Below are positions 1 to 5,448 of a stretch of 5,448 nt of DNA, one piece after another. The notes beneath the pieces were generated by a model. The model saw nothing but the letters and a program-made list of their open reading frames with translations, was not told the origin of the DNA and did not search any database. The position numbers and the translations under genes were made by a program. Position 1 is the stretch's first letter. The number at the start of each line of letters is the position of its first letter. This DNA is from Flavobacteriales bacterium (GTDB lineage Bacteria > Bacteroidota > Bacteroidia > Flavobacteriales_D > Sanyastnellaceae): contig JAPKBK010000125.1 in assembly GCA_028823435.1 (NCBI GenBank), forward strand, positions 1 to 5,448, read 5' to 3'.

Positions 1-823
1 CAAACAAATATTTATTCGCAGAACCGACCAAAGCTGCCGATTCAACAATCACTTTGCCATTTATGGAGCGAAGTGTATACTTTGCAAAATGATTTAACAG
101 ATAATTCGCGTAAATAAACCTTGCACATAGTTCTTCAAATTGAATGGGATGCAGTGTTTTTTTGACAAACAAATCTGTTATTTCCTGCTGGTTAATTCCC
201 ACGGCACCGTTGTCTTGTAAGCACGCTACGATCCCGAACCCATTCATGCCGAGAGAGAAATTAAGGTTTGTGAGTTCGTCTCTATAATTAAAGACATCTT
301 TAGAATAGTTTATTTCAAATACCCGAATGCTCCAGAGTTTAGATCCGTTAAACTCCATCGGGACCACCAAAGATTGTAACAACAAATGAAGTTTTTTTAA
401 ACGTTCATTGAGTAATCCGTTCAATTCAAACTCTTTCCCTTTTGCAGTTGACTTTCTGACTTCAATGCTGATGTCTTGGTATAATACACCGTAAAATAAT
501 TTTGCCATCCATTGAAACAACCGTTCTTCTGGAAGGTTTAATACGGCTTCATATCCCTCAGTAAATGCGGCTTCTATTTCCTGCTCCAATGGATTTATGG
601 CGTTTTTAATCACGCCAGGGTGACAGGGCATTTTCATGTCCTGATATTGAAGGCTGCTCCCTTCTAACATCTTAAATGTTTTGCCTCTTAATGAATACCG
701 ATCAAGAATCCATTCTGGAAAAACATGTATTTCTTCATTTGAGTGTACGTCCTGACCTGTTAAAAAGCAGGATTGTGCACTGAAATCAAATTTTTCGAAA
801 GGGTTGTAAAGCTTTATATCCAT
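1..823 (-). CDS. Conserved uncharacterised protein, C-terminus beyond the window edge
   Basis: An open frame of 274 complete codons runs leftward from ATG 823-821 with no stop before base 1, so the C-terminus is missing. No signal peptide or membrane segment is visible, so it is probably cytoplasmic. The N-terminus has a compact pattern: NPFEKF (7-12), SCFLTG (18-23), HVFPEW (33-38), then MPCHPGVI (65-72) and NPLE (77-80). The Cys-x-Leu-x-Gly ... His-x-Phe-Pro-x-Trp ... Cys ... Asn-x-Leu-Glu order resembles a worn-down HNH/treble-clef zinc domain with only two Cys left. That resemblance is inference. The rest looks mixed helical, with a hydrophobic stretch around MAKLFYGVLY and no catalytic motif I recognise. 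I believe similar proteins of unknown function occur in Flavobacteria. It lies 78 bases after the YceI gene on the same strand and could be cotranscribed with it. No Shine-Dalgarno is present. Confidence 0.8.
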   Translation of the reverse strand, partial: MDIKLYNPFEKFDFSAQSCFLTGQDVHSNEEIHVFPEWILDRYSLRGKTFKMLEGSSLQYQDMKMPCHPGVIKNAINPLEQEIEAAFTEGYEAVLNLPEERLFQWMAKLFYGVLYQDISIEVRKSTAKGKEFELNGLLNERLKKLHLLLQSLVVPMEFNGSKLWSIRVFEINYSKDVFNYRDELTNLNFSLGMNGFGIVACLQDNGAVGINQQEITDLFVKKTLHPIQFEELCARFIYANYLLNHFAKYTLRSINGKVIVESAALVGSANKYLF

Positions 824-884
824 GGAGACAAAATTAACACGAATAACACGGTAATTTAATCAAATGGGTGGTCCAGCAGTTTAT

Positions 885-899
885 TGGCTTGGGAAGCCA
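885..899 (-). terminator. Small hairpin just after the YceI-gene stop codon
   Basis: Two bases after the stop codon (904-902), the leftward transcript would read TGGCTT-CCC-AAGCCA, a perfect 6-bp stem with a 3-base loop. The next bases are ATAAACT rather than a run of T, so it is at best a weak or partial terminator. It may only stabilise the mRNA end and allow some read-through into the next gene. Confidence 0.3.
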
Positions 900-901
900 G
901 G

Positions 902-1564
902 TTAAATCTCTAAGATGACGGTCAATTCAAACTCATCATAGATCATATTGTCTCCAAGACCATCAAAGAAGCTTCCAGAGCCATATTTAACATCGAACTG
1001 CGTGCGGTCTATCTGAATTTTTGATGCGAACTTGTTTTTCTCAGCATTTGCTTCAAATGTAATCGACTTGGTGATGCCTTTGATTGTTAAGTCTGCCGTG
1101 ATATTATGCTTTTTTGAATTGACTTGTTCCACGTTTGTAATCACCAGTTCTGCAGTGCTGTGGGATCCCACGCTGAAAAAATCATCAGATTTTAAATGCC
1201 CTTCTAATTTCCCCTTATATTCTCCAGACAGGTCTGTACAAATTAAGCTGGTCATATCCATCACAAAGTTCCCTCCAACCAAATTACCGTCCTCATATAT
1301 GAGTTCTCCTGACTGAAGTGAGATATCACCTTCGTGTGATCCCACCACTTTATTTGCCTTCCATTGAATGCTGCTGGTTTTCACCTTGACGATGTTCTTG
1401 TCTAAAAGTGTAAAGTTTTGAAATGACATTCCAAGGAACAAAACGAGCATGCTTAATGCTATGTTTTTAAAAGATTTAGATTTGTTCGCATGTGATCCAT
1501 CACAATTTCCATTTGGATCTTTGGTTTTGCCACATTTACATTTTGGTGCTGTTGAAGTCTTCAT
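902..1564 (-). CDS. YceI-family protein with an N-terminal CDGSH-like motif and membrane anchor
   Basis: A complete 220-residue protein in three parts. Residues 9-25 read CKCGKTKDPNGNCDGSH. This matches the iron-sulfur CDGSH signature (C-x-C-x2-S/T ... C-D-G-S-H, the 2Fe-2S ligands being Cys9, Cys11, Cys21 and His25), but six residues rather than five separate the Thr from the third Cys. After a Lys-rich stretch (28-33), a hydrophobic segment (about 34-48) looks like a signal anchor with no clear cleavage site. Residues about 58-220 are a YceI domain, an eight-stranded lipocalin-like barrel that binds isoprenoid-type lipids in characterised members. It shows SSIQWKANKVVGSHEG, GGNFVMDMTSL, KLEGHLKSDDFF, and near the end DRTQFDVKYGSGSFFDGLGD. 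Typical YceI proteins start directly with a signal peptide, so the first 33 residues are extra. The -7 box at 1594-1601 and A-rich leader support the upstream ATG. By the positive-inside rule the cluster would face the cytoplasm and the barrel the periplasm (inference). The ligand and partners are unknown. Confidence 0.9.
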   Translation of the reverse strand: MKTSTAPKCKCGKTKDPNGNCDGSHANKSKSFKNIALSMLVLFLGMSFQNFTLLDKNIVKVKTSSIQWKANKVVGSHEGDISLQSGELIYEDGNLVGGNFVMDMTSLICTDLSGEYKGKLEGHLKSDDFFSVGSHSTAELVITNVEQVNSKKHNITADLTIKGITKSITFEANAEKNKFASKIQIDRTQFDVKYGSGSFFDGLGDNMIYDEFELTVILEI

Positions 1565-1593
1565 GTTTTTGTTTTTTTTCTGTTTGTATTAAG

Positions 1594-1601
1594 CAAAACT
1601 A
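1594..1601 (-). promoter_or_regulatory. Bacteroidota -7 promoter box for the YceI gene
   Basis: Read leftward, the sequence is TAGTTTTG, a perfect match to the Bacteroidota -7 consensus TAnnTTTG. It predicts a start site near 1590 and a leader of about 25 bases that is very A-rich and lacks a Shine-Dalgarno, as is usual in this phylum. No TTTG -33 box lies at the expected distance. That position is occupied by one half of the palindrome at 1623-1638, which suggests an activator-dependent promoter. Confidence 0.5.
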
Positions 1602-1622
1602 TATGATTTATATAACATACAC

Positions 1623-1638
1623 CTTAATGTAGATTAAG
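1623..1638. promoter_or_regulatory. Candidate Crp/Fnr-type operator palindrome
   Basis: CTTAAT-GTAG-ATTAAG is a perfect 6-4-6 inverted repeat. Its core, TTAAT-N4-ATTAA, has the geometry of the FNR box (TTGAT-N4-ATCAA) and differs at one symmetric position. Its centre (1630.5) is 33 bases upstream of the centre of the -7 box at 1594-1601, hence about -40, the class II activator position. It starts nine bases beyond the stop codon of the adjacent Crp/Fnr-family gene. Binding by that regulator is inference. AT-rich palindromes of this size also arise by chance. Confidence 0.4.
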
Positions 1639-1646
1639 AAATGCAT

Positions 1647-2144
1647 TTATAATATCCTCATTTTATCTCCTTTTGCTTTGCTTAGCGCTTCGGGTGTAAT
1701 TCCCAAATAGGATGCAATCATTTTTTGAGGGACTCTTTGAGCGATGTCCGTATATGTTTTTATGAAGTGTTCATAGCGGTCAATCGCTGATAAACTCATT
1801 AACATAATCACTCTTTTCTGCAAAACGTCAATGCGATTATATAAAAGTTGTGTGTTGTTCTTATTGTCGACTGTTTTGTCTTTGACATGCACAACAGAAT
1901 CCTCCAATGCATCTATGAAGAAATCGCAAAAATCTTTCGGGTTAGCAGAGTCAGCAATCGTCCAGTTTTCGGGGGCAAACATGAAAATATGTTCTTTGCC
2001 TTTTTCATCAATAATGTAACTTCTTAAAAGTCCAGAAATCACCACATAGACTTTGCTTTTGGGATCTCCACTCTTTTGGAGTGTCTCTCCTTTTTTAACG
2101 TGAATCTGTTTCATTTTCGGGGGTATGCCTGTGATTTCATACAC
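1647..2144 (-). CDS. Crp/Fnr-family transcriptional regulator, short N-terminus
   Basis: A 165-residue protein if read from GTG 2144-2142, or 155 if from the first in-frame ATG (2114-2112). Residues about 12-95 form a cyclic-nucleotide-binding beta-roll: KKGETLQKSGDP, then KVYVVISGLLRSY (31-43), then EKGKEHIFMFAPENW. A long dimerisation helix follows (about 100-130), and then a C-terminal helix-turn-helix (about 139-157) with VPQKMIASYLGITPEALSK, the usual Bacteroidota form. The cAMP-contact residues of E. coli CRP and the Cys cluster of FNR are not visible, so the effector is unknown. Homologues are usually about 190 residues, with two helices before the beta-roll; here they are missing. The frame stays open upstream only to a TAA at 2186-2184, with no ATG in between. 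The gene starts 49 bases after the stop of the large secreted-protein gene, on the same strand. A Crp/Fnr-shaped palindrome lies just past its own stop, in front of the YceI gene. Confidence 0.85.
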   Translation of the reverse strand: MYEITGIPPKMKQIHVKKGETLQKSGDPKSKVYVVISGLLRSYIIDEKGKEHIFMFAPENWTIADSANPKDFCDFFIDALEDSVVHVKDKTVDNKNNTQLLYNRIDVLQKRVIMLMSLSAIDRYEHFIKTYTDIAQRVPQKMIASYLGITPEALSKAKGDKMRIL

Positions 2145-2178
2145 CCAGAACAGATGCTGAGGGTCAGAATATTCAGTG

Positions 2179-2208
2179 CCAACTTATCTGGTTTTAATCA
2201 ACAACAAA
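2179..2208 (-). promoter_or_regulatory. Possible promoter for the Crp/Fnr-family gene
   Basis: Read leftward, TTTG (2208-2205) is followed after 18 bases by TAAGTTGG (2186-2179), a seven-of-eight match to TAnnTTTG. The spacer is one base shorter than the usual 19-21. The element overlaps the last codons of the large upstream gene and would start transcription near 2172, a suitable distance from GTG 2144 or ATG 2114. One mismatch and an off-length spacer keep this tentative. Read-through from the large gene is also possible. Confidence 0.25.
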
Positions 2209-4485
2209 CACTTTTTTCGCAGAACCATCATCATAGATATAGAAAACCATTTGGCCCAAAACCTCATCGACTTCTCTTCCCAACTGGTCCACAATTTTCA
2301 CTAAAGTACGGTTCAAATTTTCGTCTATTGTTCCAATGTGATCGGTGGGGTCAAGAATAACATTAAACGCCACCCTTTCAGAGATGCATGGGTCTGCAGA
2401 ATGCATGCGCCAGTTGTAAAAGAAATAGTAATAGTTGTACTGATTGTTGCTTGTGATGGTGGTGCTTACGATACTCGCCAAGGAGCCTATCCCGTATGGG
2501 AAGTCAAGGTCTGCATTGGGAGCGTCTCTCCAAAGAAAAGGAGACGAGTTTCCAGCACGTATACCATATCCTTCACCTGCAGGAAGTTCTATATCAATGA
2601 CAAATTCATTCCAACCTTCCAATACTTCTTGAAACACTTCAACAAATAGATTTCCATCTGTGTCTAATATTTGTATGCTTTGCAAGCCGCTTTCCTGAGC
2701 ATAGACGTCGACAGATTCGAATACGGCGGGTTCAAACACATCAAATTCTAGCCAATATCCATTGTTGTCATGGTATTGTCCATTGTTGAAGTCAGGTTCA
2801 GCTTCTCCACCTACAGCATTCCATTCTCCGTTACTGTTTGCCACCCATACAGTTTGGGGGAACAGTTCAAACGACATTTCATATGATTCACTTATAGTGA
2901 TGGGTTCTGATGCGGTTTCGCTTTCATACCAAAATGTGCCTGGTTGATTTTGGAACACAACACCGACATCCTCCTGCATTATTATTTGTGGAGTCGGAGG
3001 TGTGATAATGAAGCAAGTGCTGTCATCAATCGTCGCTTCCATTGAGAAGTTGCATGCGTCAAAGTCAGTGCACCCTAGGCAAAATAGCGCCTCGTTTTCG
3101 CAGCCTCCGCAGATGTTAAATCCGACACACGAGCCATCGTCTTCGGTGGCACTTGAATCAAAGTTGCATGCCTCTGGATCCGTACAGCCAACACAGAAGA
3201 GCGCTTCGTTTTCACATCCCCCACAGATGTTGAATCCGAGACATGATCCATTGTCTTCTAGCGCGCTTGGGTCAAAGTTACATGCCTCTGGATCCATGCA
3301 CCCCAAATCATTTAAATTCACCGAAACGCCTAATAAAAACAACCCTTCTTCGATGTGAGACACCGCAATGACGCCAGAGGGGAAGTAAGGGTAGTTTGAC
3401 CACGTTCCATTAAATTGAGCGCTATTGCTAGAGGGATAGAGATCGAAATATGCCACTTCTTCGAGGATTCCATTTGCAATGTTTTCGGTATCTAATATGC
3501 GCAATCCAGCTCTGTAATTGGATTGATACACAAACCCATTGTGTGTGTACATGTTGTGGTCAATCGCTGATGTACTAGAAACGAATGTTCCTATGATTAC
3601 AGGAGCGCTAAGGTCTAACAGATCCCAAATAAACGTGGTTGTATTTATTCCGCTATTCTGTTCGTCGAGCTCGTCATTGCTCAGGAAATACCGGTGGTCT
3701 TCTGTAAGCCATCCTTGGTGGGTGTAAAATGAACCAGTATATCCAGTGCTGCTGATCAATGTGGTATTGCTGGCATCTGTAACATCGGCAATGGTGACGG
3801 TGTTTTCGTTGCAAGCAAAAGCAATTTCTTTTCCCTGAAAATTTGTATCTGGTCCAGCGTAATTTACAACCTGCGCGTCGTGGGTATATCCGTCTTGAGA
3901 GAAGTCTCCGATTAAAGTAGGGTTTAAAGGGTCGCTAATATCTACGATGTGAAGTCCACCCTCAAACGTGTTTGTCCCCACGCCATAGGCTCGCCCCGTG
4001 CTTTCATTGATGACGATGTTATGTGCATTGCCCCATCCACTGTAGAGCGCATCTTCCTCAAATAACAAGGGGGGAGATGTGATGTCTCTCAGATTTGTAA
4101 GGTCGAAGATCTGCATTCCATGCCCTCCCGCTTCTGAAACGATAAAAGCGTAGTTGTTGTAAACCTTAATGTCACGCCAAGTAGAGCTCTGTGTTGCCGT
4201 TGGAAGCTCACCTAAATAAATAGGGTTTACAGGGTCCGTGATGTCGAGGAATGATGTTCCACTTGTTCTTCCAAGTAGAACATATTCTGCACCATCAAGT
4301 GGGTCTACCCAGCCCCATATGTCATTCATTGAGCCACCCCCCAAATCTTCACCATCTACAAATGAAAGGAGATCGATGTAATCACAAGGGTAGGGGCCTG
4401 CCATTCCATTTACGCAAGGGGTTTGGGCAACAACTCCAACAGAAATGAAGAATAAAAAAGAGGTGTGTAAAATTCGAGTATACAT
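2194..4485 (-). CDS. Secreted choice-of-anchor B (LVIVD-repeat) protein with T9SS sorting tail
   Basis: A complete 763-residue protein. Residues 1-20 are a Sec signal peptide, probably cleaved after VVA20. Residues about 22-390 form a choice-of-anchor B domain, a beta-propeller-like run of LVIVD-type blades: SFLDITDPVNPIYLGEL, MQIFDLTNLRDI, LHIVDISDPLNPTLIGDF, VTIADVTDASNTTLI and LRILDTENIANG are successive copies. Residues 395-491 are Cys-rich repeats. About 496-711 is an Ig-like part (PGTFWYES) combined with a jelly-roll-like module (LQSIQILDTDGNLFVEVF, a YYYFFYNWRM strand, then ISERVAFNVIL), an arrangement common in secreted Bacteroidota proteins. Residues about 725-763 (NRTLVKIVDQLGREVDEV, FYIYDDGS) match a T9SS C-terminal sorting domain, so it should be exported through the outer membrane and released or anchored at the surface. 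No catalytic residues are apparent. Binding or structural work at the surface is the likeliest role. The start is at ATG 4485, directly before the signal peptide. It diverges from the TlpA-like gene. Confidence 0.92.
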   Translation of the reverse strand: MYTRILHTSFLFFISVGVVAQTPCVNGMAGPYPCDYIDLLSFVDGEDLGGGSMNDIWGWVDPLDGAEYVLLGRTSGTSFLDITDPVNPIYLGELPTATQSSTWRDIKVYNNYAFIVSEAGGHGMQIFDLTNLRDITSPPLLFEEDALYSGWGNAHNIVINESTGRAYGVGTNTFEGGLHIVDISDPLNPTLIGDFSQDGYTHDAQVVNYAGPDTNFQGKEIAFACNENTVTIADVTDASNTTLISSTGYTGSFYTHQGWLTEDHRYFLSNDELDEQNSGINTTTFIWDLLDLSAPVIIGTFVSSTSAIDHNMYTHNGFVYQSNYRAGLRILDTENIANGILEEVAYFDLYPSSNSAQFNGTWSNYPYFPSGVIAVSHIEEGLFLLGVSVNLNDLGCMDPEACNFDPSALEDNGSCLGFNICGGCENEALFCVGCTDPEACNFDSSATEDDGSCVGFNICGGCENEALFCLGCTDFDACNFSMEATIDDSTCFIITPPTPQIIMQEDVGVVFQNQPGTFWYESETASEPITISESYEMSFELFPQTVWVANSNGEWNAVGGEAEPDFNNGQYHDNNGYWLEFDVFEPAVFESVDVYAQESGLQSIQILDTDGNLFVEVFQEVLEGWNEFVIDIELPAGEGYGIRAGNSSPFLWRDAPNADLDFPYGIGSLASIVSTTITSNNQYNYYYFFYNWRMHSADPCISERVAFNVILDPTDHIGTIDENLNRTLVKIVDQLGREVDEVLGQMVFYIYDDGSAKKVFVVD
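3013..3303 (-). repeat. Tandem 38-residue Cys-rich repeats inside the large secreted protein
   Basis: Two full 114-base units (3303-3190 and 3189-3076) and a partial third (3075-3013) encode GCxDPEACNFDxSAxEDxGSC followed by xGFNICGGCENEALFC. Each full copy has six Cys, at unit positions 2, 8, 21, 27, 30 and 37, probably disulfide-bonded outside the cell. The Asp-rich DxSAxEDDGSC part may bind calcium (inference). By hand alignment the full copies share 32 of 38 residues but only about 77% of bases, mostly with third-position changes, so the duplication is not recent. The third copy keeps the first half and then turns into a Thr/Pro linker. Confidence 0.85.
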
Positions 4486-4512
4486 GGTTCAATCATTGAG
4501 GTGTGTAAAAGT

Positions 4513-4549
4513 ACATCAGTGACGTCTGTTGTGAATTCGTCTCTGATGT
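4513..4549. repeat. Imperfect inverted repeat, 12-bp arms
   Basis: The arms ACATCAGTGACG (4513-4524) and CGTCTCTGATGT (4538-4549) are complementary at 11 of 12 positions, with one T-T mismatch, around a 13-base loop. It lies 28 bases upstream of the ATG of the secreted-protein gene, so it could be an operator or a 5' leader hairpin. It sits between divergent genes, so it is not a terminator. Confidence 0.5.
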
Positions 4550-4563
4550 TAAAAATATTTAAC
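4548..4563. promoter_or_regulatory. Second 6-4-6 AT-rich palindrome
   Basis: GTTAAA-AATA-TTTAAC is a perfect inverted repeat with the same 6-4-6 geometry and the same TTAA cores as the palindrome at 1623-1638. It could be a second, weaker site for the Crp/Fnr-family protein. AT-rich intergenic DNA readily produces such patterns by chance, and I could not place it relative to a convincing promoter. Confidence 0.25.
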
Positions 4564-4700
4564 AGATTGATTTACAGAATATGCTTAACTCCTTGTTTAT
4601 GAGTTTTTTATTTATTTAAGCGCTCTGTTACACCATGTGCTGTAGAAGAACGCATGTCATATTTCGTTTTTTTATTGGATTTGTCATCTAACTTTCGCAG

Positions 4701-5448
4701 ATGAATTTATCTAAAGCACTTACTATTACACTTCTTATAGGGTTCTTATTCTGTGTTGTTTTTGTCCTAACAAGAGAACAAACACCGATTAAATCTACTT
4801 CTGTAACCATCTCTGGCGTTGTCACAAATCCCATAGGAGATACCGTTAAATTCTTTACGCCAGATTCTACTTTCATCACAGTTCTTGATACTGCTACAGG
4901 TCATTTCTCCATTGAGTTCGAATGGGACACAGCAGCCAACGTAAGCTTCTCTCAAGGCTTAGAAAGCACGGAGATGTACCTTCAATCTGGTGACGCCATT
5001 ACATTGACAATTGACACTGAGCAATTCGATGAGACCATCTCTTATGAAGGGAGTGACGAGAGTTCTTACTATGCATGGCAATATCTTACGGAAGAGAACA
5101 GTAAATATCCTGATTTCTCAATGTCTTCGGATAGTGAGTTTGACTCACTATTCAGTGCGTACTTCGCCCCATTTTTAAATGAGGCAGCTTCTTTTAAAGT
5201 ATCGAATCTGCCATTCTACACGTCTATCGTGGATGGAATTGAAGGCCACAAAGAATATGTCATGAATCGCATGGCTACACTTGCGGCGCTTCCGCAGCCA
5301 GGTGAGGCAGCCATTGATTTTACATACCCAGACAAAGGCGGGAATGACGTCTCTCTTTCTGATTTCGTAGGATCTGTCGTGTACATCGATGTGTGGGCCA
5401 CATGGTGTGGTCCTTGTCGCGCTGAGATGCCTTTCTTACACACGCTTG
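4701..5448 (+). CDS. TlpA-like thiol-disulfide oxidoreductase, C-terminus beyond the window edge
   Basis: An open frame of 249 complete codons runs from ATG 4701 to the right edge without a stop. The residues at about 6-23 are a hydrophobic signal or anchor segment after Lys5. Cys18 (GFLFC) does not make a good lipobox, so a lipoprotein is unlikely. Residues about 35-110 are beta-rich, like the DUF4369-type domain found in front of many Bacteroidota TlpA proteins, and about 120-200 look helical. A redoxin/thioredoxin fold starts near 201 (PGEAAIDFTYPDKGG, then VSLSDFVGSVVYIDVWATW), with the redox-active WCGPC at 235-239 followed by RAEMPFL. The window ends about ten residues later, so the cis-Pro loop cannot be checked. 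The family reduces or exchanges disulfides in periplasmic proteins, often for cytochrome c maturation or envelope redox balance; the substrate here is unknown. A TAA at 4689-4691 in this frame rules out an upstream in-frame start. Confidence 0.9.
   Translation, partial: MNLSKALTITLLIGFLFCVVFVLTREQTPIKSTSVTISGVVTNPIGDTVKFFTPDSTFITVLDTATGHFSIEFEWDTAANVSFSQGLESTEMYLQSGDAITLTIDTEQFDETISYEGSDESSYYAWQYLTEENSKYPDFSMSSDSEFDSLFSAYFAPFLNEAASFKVSNLPFYTSIVDGIEGHKEYVMNRMATLAALPQPGEAAIDFTYPDKGGNDVSLSDFVGSVVYIDVWATWCGPCRAEMPFLHTL

Larger units (their letters stand above)
4486..4700. other. Divergent intergenic region with promoters for both flanking genes
   Basis: This AT-rich 215-base gap separates the leftward secreted-protein gene from the rightward TlpA-like gene, so both promoters should lie here. 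I find no perfect TAnnTTTG box on either strand. The nearest are TACTTTTA read leftward (4513-4506) and TGGATTTG read rightward (4676-4683), each one mismatch off and each without a TTTG at the right spacing. The region holds a 12-bp-arm inverted repeat (4513-4549) and a 6-4-6 palindrome (4548-4563). It also has a nested pair of short complementary arms: TAACAGA 4560-4566 with TCTGTTA 4624-4630, and GCTTAA 4583-4588 with TTAAGC 4616-4621. Confidence 0.6.

Noticed and set aside
829..836. TAATTTTG read leftward, a perfect TAnnTTTG match just before the leftmost gene.
   Set aside because: It ends five bases before the ATG, so transcription would begin at or inside the start codon, and the nearest TTTG is 24 bases upstream instead of 19-21. 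Chance in AT-rich DNA is likelier than a leaderless promoter.
1032..1316. A 94-codon plus-strand open frame within the YceI gene.
   Set aside because: It is fully antisense to a well-recognised YceI domain, with no domain or start signal of its own.
1623..1638. The AT-rich palindrome as a terminator for the regulator gene.
   Set aside because: The 6-bp stem has four A/T pairs in its core, no G/C-rich part and no T run after it, so it would be a very poor terminator.
1647..2144. The regulator as a true oxygen-sensing FNR or cAMP-binding CRP.
   Set aside because: No Cys cluster for a 4Fe-4S centre is present and the CRP cAMP-contact motif is not visible. Only family membership is supported.
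2350..2970. An Ig-like part apparently interrupted by a jelly-roll-like module in the large secreted protein, considered as a new domain arrangement.
   Set aside because: The order Ig-like strands, jelly-roll, YYYFFY...W strand, C-x-S-x-RV segment recurs in secreted Bacteroidota proteins, so it is not new here.
3002..3358. A 118-codon open frame on the plus strand opposite the Cys-rich repeats.
   Set aside because: It is the antisense of a clearly coding repeat region. Its apparent repeats simply mirror the repeats of the real gene, and it has no recognisable domain.
5216..5443. A 75-codon minus-strand open frame inside the TlpA-like gene.
   Set aside because: It is antisense to the conserved redoxin domain, including WCGPC. 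The reverse frame shows no family signal.

Overview
The window most likely comes from a marine-type member of the Bacteroidota, probably order Flavobacteriales near the Crocinitomicaceae/Cryomorphaceae. I infer this from four things: a secreted protein ending in a type IX secretion (T9SS) sorting tail, Cys-rich 'GCTDPxACNFD' repeats typical of that group, a Bacteroidota-style Crp/Fnr regulator, and AT-rich, A-rich leaders without Shine-Dalgarno sequences, one of them behind a perfect TAnnTTTG -7 box.

Layout: four genes read leftward. In order of transcription they are a 763-residue secreted choice-of-anchor B/LVIVD protein (4485-2194), a short Crp/Fnr-family regulator (2144-1647), a membrane-anchored YceI-family protein with an unusual CDGSH-like N-terminus (1564-902), and a conserved uncharacterised protein that runs off the left edge (823-1). 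One gene reads rightward, a TlpA-like thioredoxin-fold protein (4701 onward) that runs off the right edge just after its WCGPC active site. The 215-base divergent gap (4486-4700) holds a 12-bp-arm inverted repeat and a separate 6-4-6 palindrome.

How they may work together: the regulator and the YceI gene look like a local circuit. Nine bases beyond the regulator's stop codon lies a perfect palindrome of the FNR/CRP shape (TTAAT-N4-ATTAA). It is centred about 40 bases upstream of the start site implied by the YceI gene's -7 box, which is where a class II Crp/Fnr activator sits. The YceI protein carries a cytoplasm-facing CDGSH-like Cys3His cluster and a periplasmic lipocalin-like domain, and the divergent gene is a thiol-redox protein, so a redox or envelope theme is possible but unproven. 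The large secreted protein looks like an ordinary surface protein of its type. I see no mobile element, CRISPR array, tRNA or rRNA, and no clear multi-gene defence or biosynthetic system. The best candidate for something new is the CDGSH-TM-YceI fusion with its putative Crp/Fnr operator.
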